Of a stretch of 46,872 nt of DNA, positions 15,737 to 23,077 are shown piece after piece. A program made the translations under genes and the position numbers. The number at the start of each line of letters is the position of its first letter. The stretch's first letter is position 1. Where the stretch lies: assembly GCF_020686945.1 (NCBI RefSeq), contig NZ_JAJEPR010000025.1, forward strand, positions 1 to 46,872, read 5' to 3'. Below the pieces are notes generated by a model. It made no database searches, was not told where the DNA came from, and saw nothing but the letters and a program-made list of their open reading frames with translations. This stretch comes from Limivivens faecihominis. GTDB lineage: Bacteria > Bacillota > Clostridia > Lachnospirales > Lachnospiraceae.

Positions 15737-17107
15737 GTGAAGAAAAGTAAATATGAAATCGACATGTGCAGCGGATCGATCATGGACAAACTGATCTCGT
15801 TTTCTCTGCCTTTGATGCTGTCCGGAATCCTGCAGCTGATGTTCAATGCGGTGGATATCATCGTGGTGGGACGGTTTTCGGGGAGCGAGGCGCTGGCGGC
15901 TGTCGGGTCCACGACGGCCCTCATCAGCATGTTTACAAACCTGTTCATCGGTGTATCGCTGGGAACCAGCGTGCTGACGGCAAGGTTTTATGCGGCGGGG
16001 CGGGATCAGGAAGTCTCGGAGACCGTTCATACTTCGATCATGCTGGCATTATTAAGCGGAATTCTCATGGTCTTCGTGGGGCTCTTTTTTTCCAGGGGAG
16101 CTTTGGAGCTTATGGATACGCCGGATGATGTCATCGATCTTTCCACTTTATATATGAAGATTTACTTCGTGGGCATGCCGTTTTTCATGCTCTATAACTA
16201 CGGAGCCGCGGTGCTCCGGGCAGTAGGAGATACGAAAAGGCCGTTGTTTTTCCTGATTATTTCCGGTGTGCTGAATGCCGGGCTGAATCTGTTTCTGGTA
16301 GTCGTTTTCCATATGGGCGTGGCCGGTGTCGGTATCGCCACGGTGATTTCCCAGATGGTCTCCTGCGTGCTGGTGCTGATCTGTCTTTACCGGGCGGAGA
16401 GCAGCTATCAGCTTCGTCTCTCGAAGCTTACGATGAAGGGCGTTTATTTAAAGCAGATCTTTCAGGTCGGGGTTCCGGCGGGAATCCAGAGTACGGTCAT
16501 CAATTTTTCCAATGTGCTGCTCCAGTCCTCGGTAAACTCCTTCGGCTCCATCGCTATGGCGGGTTACACGGCGGCCAACAACCTGCTGGGCTTTCTCTAT
16601 GCGTCGGTGAACTCCATCACCCAGGCCTGCATGAGCTTCACGAGCCAGAATTACGGCGTGGGAAAATGGAAGCGGATGGATCGGGTGCTTATCGACTGCA
16701 TGATCCTGACGACGGGCGTGGCGCTGGTGATCGGCGGCGCGTTCTATGGCTTTGGCCCGGAGATTCTGAAAATTTATACGGATAACGAGGAAGTCGTGCG
16801 AAGCGGTATGGAGATTCTGTCCTTTACGACGCTGACCTATTTCCTCTGCGGCCTCATGGATCTCTTCCCGGGAGCGCTCCGGGGCATGGGTCATTCCGCC
16901 GTGCCCATGATACTCTCCGTGCTGGGAACCGTGGGAACCCGGGTGGTCTGGATCTTCCTGATCTTCCCTCAGCATCGGTCCCTGGATATCCTGTTTATTT
17001 CCTATCCGGTATCCTGGCTTTTAACGATCCTGATGCAGGTGATCTGTTTTGGGTTTGTGAGAAAAAAAGTACACGAAGGCCTCCAAAGCAAAGGGGCTGC
17101 AGCCTGA
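15737..17107 (+). CDS. MATE family efflux transporter
   Basis: A 456-aa integral membrane protein with about 12 helices, of the NorM/DinF-type multidrug and toxic compound extrusion family driven by Na+ or H+. The N-terminal signature SFSLPLMLSGILQLMFNAVD and the second-half pattern GVPAGIQSTVINFSNVLLQS are typical. GTG 15737 is chosen because GGGAGG lies 9 nt upstream and it gives the usual N terminus (MKKSKYEIDMCSGSI); the frame is open upstream but covers the promoter. A decayed ABC/kinase fragment starts directly after the stop codon. Confidence 0.92.
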   Translation: MKKSKYEIDMCSGSIMDKLISFSLPLMLSGILQLMFNAVDIIVVGRFSGSEALAAVGSTTALISMFTNLFIGVSLGTSVLTARFYAAGRDQEVSETVHTSIMLALLSGILMVFVGLFFSRGALELMDTPDDVIDLSTLYMKIYFVGMPFFMLYNYGAAVLRAVGDTKRPLFFLIISGVLNAGLNLFLVVVFHMGVAGVGIATVISQMVSCVLVLICLYRAESSYQLRLSKLTMKGVYLKQIFQVGVPAGIQSTVINFSNVLLQSSVNSFGSIAMAGYTAANNLLGFLYASVNSITQACMSFTSQNYGVGKWKRMDRVLIDCMILTTGVALVIGGAFYGFGPEILKIYTDNEEVVRSGMEILSFTTLTYFLCGLMDLFPGALRGMGHSAVPMILSVLGTVGTRVVWIFLIFPQHRSLDILFISYPVSWLLTILMQVICFGFVRKKVHEGLQSKGAAA

Positions 17108-17111
17108 AAAA

Positions 17112-17415
17112 TGTTTGGTTTTCCCAAGAGAAGGTGACAAAATTCCGGTGCTGGCTGTGGATGAAAATATCATGTTGCCGCACCTTTTGGACGGCCACCC
17201 GAAGGATCAGGAGCGGCTTGACAAGGCGGTGGCGGAGATGGGCCTCATGGACCGGCGCGATAACCTTCCGAGTCAGCTTTCCGGCGGTCAGCAGCAGCGG
17301 GTCTGGCATTGGTCTTTCCATGGCGTGTCAGCTTTTTCTACAGCAGAACAGGACCATCGAGGCGGGGAAGGGCACGACCTTCCGGATTCGTTTTTACAAC
17401 GGAGTCTCGCTGTGA
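17112..17415 (+). pseudogene. Chimeric remnant: ABC-transporter ATPase joined to a histidine kinase tail
   Basis: From 17115 the frame reads IPVLAVDENIMLPHLLDG and then LPSQLSGGQQQRV, the Q-loop-to-signature part of a MacB/BceA-type ABC ATPase, without Walker A or Walker B. At about 17301 homology jumps to another frame reading SGIGLSMACQLF and GKGTTFRIRF, the last part of a sensor kinase ATPase domain, ending at TGA 17413-17415. An internal deletion has fused two genes of a former peptide-sensing/detoxification locus. It overlaps the 3' end of the convergent AraC gene. Confidence 0.8.
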
Positions 17416-18293
17416 GTTTTCCGGTACTCTTTCGGGGTGCAGTGCATGTATTTTCGGAACATGCGGTTGAAATAGCTGATATTGCTGTAGCCGCAGCCGG
17501 TGGCGATGGAGCTTACGGGCTCGGAGCCGGAGAGAAGCTGGTCGCAGGCCGCGCCGATGCGGTAGTAATTGATGTATTCGATAAGGGTCATGTGGACCTG
17601 GGATTTGAAAAAACGGCAGAACTGCCCTTCGCTCATGTGAAAGGCGGCGGAAAGTCCTTCGAGCGTCAGAATGGAGCTATAATGCTCCTGAATGAACCGG
17701 AGGATTTTTTTCGTGAGGAGGATTTTTGAGTCATCTTTGGGATAAACCGAGAAGGCTTGTGTCGCGGGATAGCGGCAGAGATAGTGCCAGATCCGGAGAA
17801 GTTCCGCCTTGATGAGGAGCTCATGGGAGGAAAAATCCTCCTGGTAAAGGGAGCGGATGGCCTCTAAACTCTGGCGGAGCGGTTCTGTCCCTGGGCTTTT
17901 CGGGTGAAAGACCGTCTGAAAAAGTAACTCGCCGGAGGTTTGCCGGTGGATGTATTTCTGCTGGATGTCGTCGTTTCCGTAGCTGCTGATGAGATCCAGA
18001 CCGAAGACCACGGCGTAGAAGGTCAGGGGAACGCCGGGAGGGGCAGAGATGGAGTGGACTTCGCCGGAATTGAAAAACAGGATATCGCCGGCAGAAATCG
18101 GGAGTGCCCGGCCGTTGACGTGGGCAGTTCCGTTTCCTTCCGTGAGAAAAAGCAGCTCATATTCTTCGTGCCAGTGGGAAGTCACGCGCTCCGAGCGGGA
18201 AGGGTCTGAGGCAAATTCGTGGACCATGAGATGAAAGCGCATGTCGCCGTGGAGGACGGTTTCGTGGATTGTGCTGATGTCCGGTGTTTTCAT
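17394..18293 (-). CDS. AraC family transcriptional regulator
   Basis: A 299-aa sugar-type AraC regulator. Residues about 20-110 form a cupin ligand pocket (SHWHEEYELLFLTEGNG, then GDILFFNSGEVHSI). Residues about 195-295 form two helix-turn-helix motifs ending in the family signature GYSNISYFNRMFRKYMHCTP. AAGGAGG stands 5 nt upstream of the ATG. It is divergent from the GH31 gene 367 nt away, the classic layout for an activator of the neighbouring glycosidase. The ligand is probably a sugar linked to the GH31 substrate (inference). Confidence 0.93.
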   Translation of the reverse strand: MKTPDISTIHETVLHGDMRFHLMVHEFASDPSRSERVTSHWHEEYELLFLTEGNGTAHVNGRALPISAGDILFFNSGEVHSISAPPGVPLTFYAVVFGLDLISSYGNDDIQQKYIHRQTSGELLFQTVFHPKSPGTEPLRQSLEAIRSLYQEDFSSHELLIKAELLRIWHYLCRYPATQAFSVYPKDDSKILLTKKILRFIQEHYSSILTLEGLSAAFHMSEGQFCRFFKSQVHMTLIEYINYYRIGAACDQLLSGSEPVSSIATGCGYSNISYFNRMFRKYMHCTPKEYRKTHSETPL

Positions 18294-18358
18294 GGAAGCC
18301 TCCTTAATTATTCAGGTCGTTCAAAGCAACAGGCCACAGGTCTACGCGCTGCTTCGGT

Positions 18359-18460
18359 CGGTGCTAAACGAGTCCCACTGGGACTCAGCACCCCGCACAT
18401 TGCATGTGCTCTCGCTGCATTCGTAGCTTTTGTCTGAGGCTGATGGGCGTTCCGCCCATC
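18359..18460. repeat. Array of three perfect hairpins in the araC-GH31 gap
   Basis: Three stem-loops follow each other: GAGTCCCACTGGGACTC inside GGTGCT/AGCACC (18359-18391), GCACATTGCATGTGC (18395-18409), and GATGGGCGTTCCGCCCATC (18441-18459). A fourth AT-rich hairpin (AAAATGAAAATC ... GATTTTTCATTTT, about 18464-18518) follows. None has a terminator tail in a position to serve the neighbouring genes. It looks like a dispersed intergenic repeat or structured RNA. The rest of 18294-18660 holds only the GH31 promoter and leader. Confidence 0.7.
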
Positions 18461-18595
18461 CCAAAATGAAAATCCATCCTATTGCAAACAAATTTGCATA
18501 GTCTGATTTTTCATTTTGCTGATGCTCTGAACTATTATGTCAAATCTGTGTTAGAAATAGTGAAAAAACGTCAAGTATTTTCATTCTGGGATTAG

Positions 18596-18660
18596 TATAA
18601 TACAACTATCAGGAAAATGAAAGTGTTCCGGAAGGCTTTCCGGAGGAAAAGGAGGACACT
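18596..18660 (+). promoter_or_regulatory. GH31 -10 box and structured leader
   Basis: TATAAT at 18596-18601 lacks a good -35 box, consistent with dependence on the AraC activator. The leader carries TCCGGAAGGCTTTCCGGA (18627-18644). AGTGTTCC (from 18622) could pair with GGACACT next to the ribosome site, which may limit translation. Confidence 0.5.
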
Positions 18661-20691
18661 ATGCAGTTTTGTGGAGAAAATGGCATTCTGACTGCCCGTC
18701 TGGGCGGTGAGATACTGCGTATTGAGCCCTGGGGAAAAGATTCCCTCCGTGTGCGGGCAACGAGATTTTCAAAATTTACCGATCAGGACTGGGCGCTTAT
18801 AGAGACACCGGAAAAATGTCAGGCAGTCGTTGAGATCGGCGAGGAGGACCACTGGGTTGGTGACGGCACCATCGATAAAAAAGAGATTGCGTCCATCACT
18901 AATGGCCGCATCAAGGCAGTGGTAAACTTCCGCGGAATCATCACCTATTATCGTGACGGCAAGCAGTTCCTTCGCGAGTATTTCCGTTTTTACGATGGAA
19001 CCCTCTGTAAAGAGAGCCGCTGCCTGAAGGTTGTAAACCGTGAGTGGAAGGGTGTCATCGGCGGCAGCGAGTATCAGCTGAATGTAAAATTCGAGAGCAA
19101 CGATGGCGAGAAGATCTTCGGAATGGGACAGTATCAGCAGCCCTACATGGATCTCAAGGGCTGTGTGCTGGAGCTGGCCCAGAGAAACTCCCAGATTTCC
19201 GTTCCCTTTGCCGTATCGAGCCTTGGTTATGGTATACTCTGGAACAACCCGGCCATCGGCGAGGCCACCTTCGGAAAGAACTATACCGAGTGGACCGCCC
19301 GTTCCACGAAACAGATGGACTACTGGCTGACCGTTGCGGACGGACCGAAGCAGATCGTGGAAAATTATACGGCCGTTACCGGACGCGCACCGATGTTCCC
19401 GGAGGACCGGATGGGCCTGTGGCAGTGTAAGCTCCGTTACCGCACCCAGGAGGAAGTGCTCTCCGTGGCAAGACAGTACCAGAAGGAAGGTATCAAGATT
19501 GATCAGATCGTCATCGATTTCTTCCACTGGACCGTGCAGGGCGACTGGAAATTCGACAAGACCTACTGGCCGGACCCCAAGGCTATGGTGGACGAGCTTC
19601 ATTCCATGGGAATCAAAGTCATCGTTTCCGTATGGCCTTCCGTGGACCGCAGAAGTGAGAATTTCCAGCCCATGATGGACAGAGGCCTTCTGATCCGCAC
19701 CGAGCGCGGCGCTGACCAGACCTACGATTATCAGGGCGACTGCGTGGAGATCGACGTTTTCAATCCCGAGACCCGGAAATATGTCTGGGAGGTCTGCAAG
19801 AAGAACTACTACGATCTTGGCATCGACGCTTTCTGGCTGGATAACTCCGAACCGGATTACGGCGTTTACGATTTTGACAATTACCGCTATGCAGAAGGAC
19901 CGGCTCTCTCCTGCAGCAACATTTACCCGCAGCTCTACAGCCGTGTCTTCTATGATGAGATGAAAAACTTAGGCGACGGAACTGTCGTAAACCTGCTTCG
20001 CTGCGCCTGGGCCGGAAGCCAGAAATACGGAAATGTGGTCTGGTCCGGCGATGTGCCCAGCACCTTTGAGGCTTTCTACGATCAGCTTCAGGCAGGCCTG
20101 AACATGGGCCTTGCGGGAATCCCATGGTGGACCACCGATATCGGCGGCTTCATGACCGACGATGTGAACGATCCGGATTTCCAGCAGCTTCTGATTCGCT
20201 GGTATGAGTTTGCCGTTTACTCCGCAGTTCTTCGTATGCACGGCGATAGAGGCCCCTACAACATTCCGGCCCTGGATGACCGCGACTGGGGCGGCGGATA
20301 CCTCCACACCGGCCAGCCCAACGAGCTCTGGAGCTACGGCGAGGAGAATTACCGGATCATGAAGAAATATTATGACATCCGGATCTCCATGCACGATTAC
20401 ATCCGTGATCTTTATAAGGAAGCTTCCGAGAACGGTTCTCCGCTGATCCGTACGATGTTCTACGAGTTCCCGGAGGATAAGAAGTGCTGGGAGCTTCAGG
20501 ATCAGTACATGTTTGGAAACGAGTATCTGGTAGCGCCGATCTTCCATCTGAATCAGTTTGAGAGAGAGGTTTACCTTCCCGAGGGAAGCCGCTGGACCGA
20601 TACCAGAGACGGAAAGGTTTATGAGGGCGGTCAGACGATTCTCGCTGACGCTCCGCTGGATTCCATGCCGGTATTTAAGAAAACGAAATAA
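18661..20691 (+). CDS. Glycoside hydrolase family 31 (alpha-xylosidase/alpha-glucosidase type)
   Basis: A 676-aa cytoplasmic retaining alpha-glycosidase without a signal peptide. The N-terminal beta-sandwich domain (about 1-230) precedes the TIM barrel. The catalytic nucleophile is Asp394 in FWLDNSEP, and the acid/base is Asp464 in VWSGDV; WWTTDIGGF and RMHGDRGPY are further family motifs. The NSEP form of the nucleophile motif and YicI-like WSGD favour alpha-xylosidase or a related activity, but GH31 specificity cannot be read safely. AAGGAGG lies just before the ATG. It is probably activated by the divergent AraC protein; no sugar transporter lies beside it. Confidence 0.9.
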   Translation: MQFCGENGILTARLGGEILRIEPWGKDSLRVRATRFSKFTDQDWALIETPEKCQAVVEIGEEDHWVGDGTIDKKEIASITNGRIKAVVNFRGIITYYRDGKQFLREYFRFYDGTLCKESRCLKVVNREWKGVIGGSEYQLNVKFESNDGEKIFGMGQYQQPYMDLKGCVLELAQRNSQISVPFAVSSLGYGILWNNPAIGEATFGKNYTEWTARSTKQMDYWLTVADGPKQIVENYTAVTGRAPMFPEDRMGLWQCKLRYRTQEEVLSVARQYQKEGIKIDQIVIDFFHWTVQGDWKFDKTYWPDPKAMVDELHSMGIKVIVSVWPSVDRRSENFQPMMDRGLLIRTERGADQTYDYQGDCVEIDVFNPETRKYVWEVCKKNYYDLGIDAFWLDNSEPDYGVYDFDNYRYAEGPALSCSNIYPQLYSRVFYDEMKNLGDGTVVNLLRCAWAGSQKYGNVVWSGDVPSTFEAFYDQLQAGLNMGLAGIPWWTTDIGGFMTDDVNDPDFQQLLIRWYEFAVYSAVLRMHGDRGPYNIPALDDRDWGGGYLHTGQPNELWSYGEENYRIMKKYYDIRISMHDYIRDLYKEASENGSPLIRTMFYEFPEDKKCWELQDQYMFGNEYLVAPIFHLNQFEREVYLPEGSRWTDTRDGKVYEGGQTILADAPLDSMPVFKKTK

Positions 20692-20704
20692 GGAATGATT
20701 TTTT

Positions 20705-20750
20705 AAGCGTTCCGCAGGGCTGTGAAAATGGCTTTGTGGAACGCTTTTTT
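20705..20750 (+). terminator. Terminator of the GH31 gene
   Basis: AAGCGTTCCGCA pairs with TGTGGAACGCTT and is followed by a T run. Confidence 0.88.
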
Positions 20751-20853
20751 GCTCCTTATTGATAAGAAATGACAAATAAGAACCGTTTACGCCCTTTTCC
20801 ATCCATGTTAAGCATAATGGTTGTGTAAAACTAACCATTAGCATATATATAAG

Positions 20854-20981
20854 GTGGTGAGCGCGGAGACGATGGAGACCGCCAGATTCCTGCTGGATGA
20901 GGCTGCGATGAGCTTCAGGGCTATTATTATTACCGGCCCATGCCGGAAGAGAGCTTCGAAGAAGTGCTGAAAGAGAGCTGA
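20854..20981 (+). pseudogene. Tail of an EAL-domain (c-di-GMP phosphodiesterase) gene
   Basis: One frame from 20854 reads VVSAETMETARFLLDEAAM. A second frame ending at TGA 20979-20981 reads LQGYYYYRPMPEESFEEVL plus KES. Together they match the end of EAL domains (AEGVET...QG...KPMP). A frameshift separates the halves and everything upstream is gone; AT-rich DNA with a small ATGGTT/AACCAT hairpin replaces it (20760-20850). Confidence 0.7.
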
Positions 20982-20989
20982 GGCTTGTC

Positions 20990-21018
20990 TTGCATGGTGG
21001 CCGGAAGTATGGTATGAT
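20990..21018 (+). promoter_or_regulatory. Sigma-A promoter of thrH
   Basis: TTGCAT (20990-20995) and TATGAT (21013-21018) with 17-nt spacing, starting just after the EAL remnant. Confidence 0.7.
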
Positions 21019-21064
21019 GGACTACAGTAACGCGATACAGTGTATAAGGAAGGAGCGGATGAAT

Positions 21065-21670
21065 ATGTATATTACCTGTTTGGATGTAGAGGGAGTGCTG
21101 GTACCGGAGATCTGGGTCGCTTTTGCGGAGGCCAGCGGGATTCCGGAGCTGAAGAAAACCACCCGGGAAGAGCCGGATTATGACAAACTGATGAAATGGC
21201 GGCTGGATATTCTGAAAGAACATGGTCTTGGACTGAAGGAGATTCAGAAAACCATCGAGACTATCGATCCTCTGCCGGGAGCAAAGGAGTTCCTGGATGA
21301 GCTTCGAACCTTTTCACAGGTGATCCTTATCAGTGATACTTTTACGGAGTTTGCCGCTCCGCTGATGAAGAAGCTGGGCTGGCCGACGCTGTTCTGTAAT
21401 TCTCTTGAAGTGGCGGAAAATGGCGAGATCACCGGTCACAAAATGCGGGTGCAGCAGTCCAAGCTCACGACGGTGAAGGCTCTGCAGTCCATCGGCTTTG
21501 AGACCATTGCCAGCGGAGACTCCTATAACGATCTTGGCATGATCCGGGCCAGCAAAGCCGGTTTCCTTTTCCGTAGCACCGATAAGATCAAGGCGGAAAA
21601 TCCAGATATTCCGGCCTATGAGACCTACGGGGAACTTCTGGATGCGATTAAAAAAGCAATGAAAGACTGA
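21065..21670 (+). CDS. thrH: ThrH-type phosphoserine phosphatase / homoserine phosphotransferase
   Basis: A 201-aa HAD-superfamily enzyme closely resembling Pseudomonas ThrH, which dephosphorylates phosphoserine and can move phosphate to homoserine. Motif I is CLDVEGVLVPEIW (ThrH has Glu where most HAD enzymes have the second Asp). Motif II is ISDTFTEF; motif IV is ASGDSYNDLGM. The second ATG (21065) is preferred because AAGGAG is 9 nt before it; the first ATG at 21059 would be only 3 nt from it. Likely role: serine or threonine biosynthesis in the cytoplasm. Confidence 0.9.
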   Translation: MYITCLDVEGVLVPEIWVAFAEASGIPELKKTTREEPDYDKLMKWRLDILKEHGLGLKEIQKTIETIDPLPGAKEFLDELRTFSQVILISDTFTEFAAPLMKKLGWPTLFCNSLEVAENGEITGHKMRVQQSKLTTVKALQSIGFETIASGDSYNDLGMIRASKAGFLFRSTDKIKAENPDIPAYETYGELLDAIKKAMKD

Positions 21671-21792
21671 GCGGGTGGGCATGCTTCCGCCGGTACGGCG
21701 CACAGCGGGAGGCATGCGGGATTATGGAGAAAAGGACTGCAGCTGGACGACCAGATCCGGTGTTATGAGAATGCGATGGAAAGGTACAGCCT

Positions 21793-22782
21793 ATGATCAC
21801 ACTAAATGATTACTTATATTCGGGAGATACGATCTTTCGGATTCTGCAGAATTATATGGACGATCTTCGGAAAGAAGCCAAGAAGAACCGCAATGAGATC
21901 GATATGATCCACTGTAATTTTCTCCTGCAGATCCGGGAGCTTCTGGCTCATAATGATTTCCTGACGGCCCAGTCCCAGCAGATCCGGGAGTTTTATAAAT
22001 ATATGGCCAGGGAGTATCCTTTCCTTGCCTTCACGTTTCGGGGGCGGATCAAATCCCTGATCCGGGCGGAGGAAAAATTCAACAGCTATATCGTAGAAGA
22101 TATTTACAATTATTATGAGAAAAACGGAAGTTATCCGCCGATAGCCGAGCTGAAACAGCGCCTGGGCTGCTTTCGGGATCTTATCGCCTATCGGATTGTG
22201 ATTTCCATGCCGAAATGTCATTATGAGGATGAGGCGGAGCGGGAAGCAGCGGAGATCCACTGTCTTTATGATATTGCCAATATTCTGCCGGGCTTTCTGG
22301 AGGAGAGGGGCTTTACCGCGGAGCCGGCCAACGGCGTGCAGGAGAGCACCTCTCACCTGATGGACGAGACCATCCGTCCCTATTACCGGGATTACATATC
22401 GAACCACGGTCCTTATGAATATCAGTCCCTTCACATCACCTTCTATGACAACAGCTCCAGAAGCTACATGGAAGTCCAGCTTCGGACGAAGGCCATGGAC
22501 GATGTGGCGGAGATCGGTCCGGCCAACCACCTGGGCTACGAGAAACGCCAGGAAAATGAGATGAGCCGCCGGGAACTCATTCCCGTGGGCGAAAACCGTT
22601 ACTTTGATGAAGCTTACGAGAGGGGCATGCGTCTCCTCAACCTGGAACTTTCCAAGCTGGACGTCAACATGTTCTCCGCAGAGAACAACAGCCTCATCAA
22701 CGATGGCTGCGGCCTTTACCGGGGGCGATTGATTCTGCCTTATGAGCATTTGTCGCGGTTCCAGAATGATTTGATTGATTAA
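21793..22782 (+). CDS. RelA/SpoT-domain nucleotide synthetase (small alarmone synthetase-like)
   Basis: A 329-aa protein with a single RelA/SpoT synthetase domain at about 75-265 and no HD hydrolase, TGS or ACT domain. Conserved (p)ppGpp synthetase elements are present: GRIKSLIRAEEKF (substrate loop), RDLIAYRIV, EYQSLHITFY, MEVQLRTKAMDDVAE and ANHLGYE. It should transfer pyrophosphate from ATP to a guanine nucleotide or related acceptor. The N-terminal 70 residues are helical and the 60-residue C-terminal tail is not recognised. It is longer than RelP/RelQ enzymes (about 200-250 aa). It lies 122 nt after thrH on the same strand, possibly in one unit. Confidence 0.85.
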   Translation: MITLNDYLYSGDTIFRILQNYMDDLRKEAKKNRNEIDMIHCNFLLQIRELLAHNDFLTAQSQQIREFYKYMAREYPFLAFTFRGRIKSLIRAEEKFNSYIVEDIYNYYEKNGSYPPIAELKQRLGCFRDLIAYRIVISMPKCHYEDEAEREAAEIHCLYDIANILPGFLEERGFTAEPANGVQESTSHLMDETIRPYYRDYISNHGPYEYQSLHITFYDNSSRSYMEVQLRTKAMDDVAEIGPANHLGYEKRQENEMSRRELIPVGENRYFDEAYERGMRLLNLELSKLDVNMFSAENNSLINDGCGLYRGRLILPYEHLSRFQNDLID

Positions 22783-22787
22783 ATAAG

Positions 22788-22812
22788 AACTGCCCTGCGG
22801 GGCAGTTTTTTT
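22788..22812 (+). terminator. Terminator of the alarmone synthetase gene
   Basis: AACTGCCC pairs with GGGCAGTT around TGCG and leads into seven T residues. Confidence 0.95.
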
Positions 22813-23030
22813 ATGAAGATATGGACTTCCGCGAAATCGCCTAAGGCGGTGGAATACTCCATGACCTACGGCCTCATCGTCTGCGTGGAAAGCCTGGGAA
22901 TTTTCCTTGAGAGCATTTTTGCGAAGGTGCATCAGGCAGGCGGAAACATGCGGATTCCCATGGCGGCGTGGGTTTTATTCTCTATCGACGCTGGGTGAAA
23001 AAGCCTCTGCCTGCAAAAATCGAACAATAA
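22813..23030 (+). pseudogene. Unidentified gene remnant
   Basis: Between two terminators lies DNA with coding-like composition but broken frames. One frame reads MTYGLIVCVESLGIFLESIF; another, ending at TAA 23028-23030, reads GGVGFILYRRWVKKPLPAKI. The pieces suggest the end of a decayed gene, family unknown. Confidence 0.35.
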
Positions 23031-23032
23031 CA

Positions 23033-23075
23033 AAAACGCTGTAAAACAGACGGAAAATCTGTCTTACAGCGTTTT
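23033..23075. terminator. Bidirectional terminator
   Basis: AAAACGCTGTAAAACAGA pairs with TCTGTCTTACAGCGTTTT (one mismatch). It ends the helD-like gene on the minus strand. Confidence 0.92.
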
Positions 23076-23077
23076 CT

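Noticed and set aside
18294..18660. Riboswitch candidate
   Set aside because: The hairpins do not match a riboswitch class known to me and lie mostly upstream of the GH31 promoter, so they are not in its leader.
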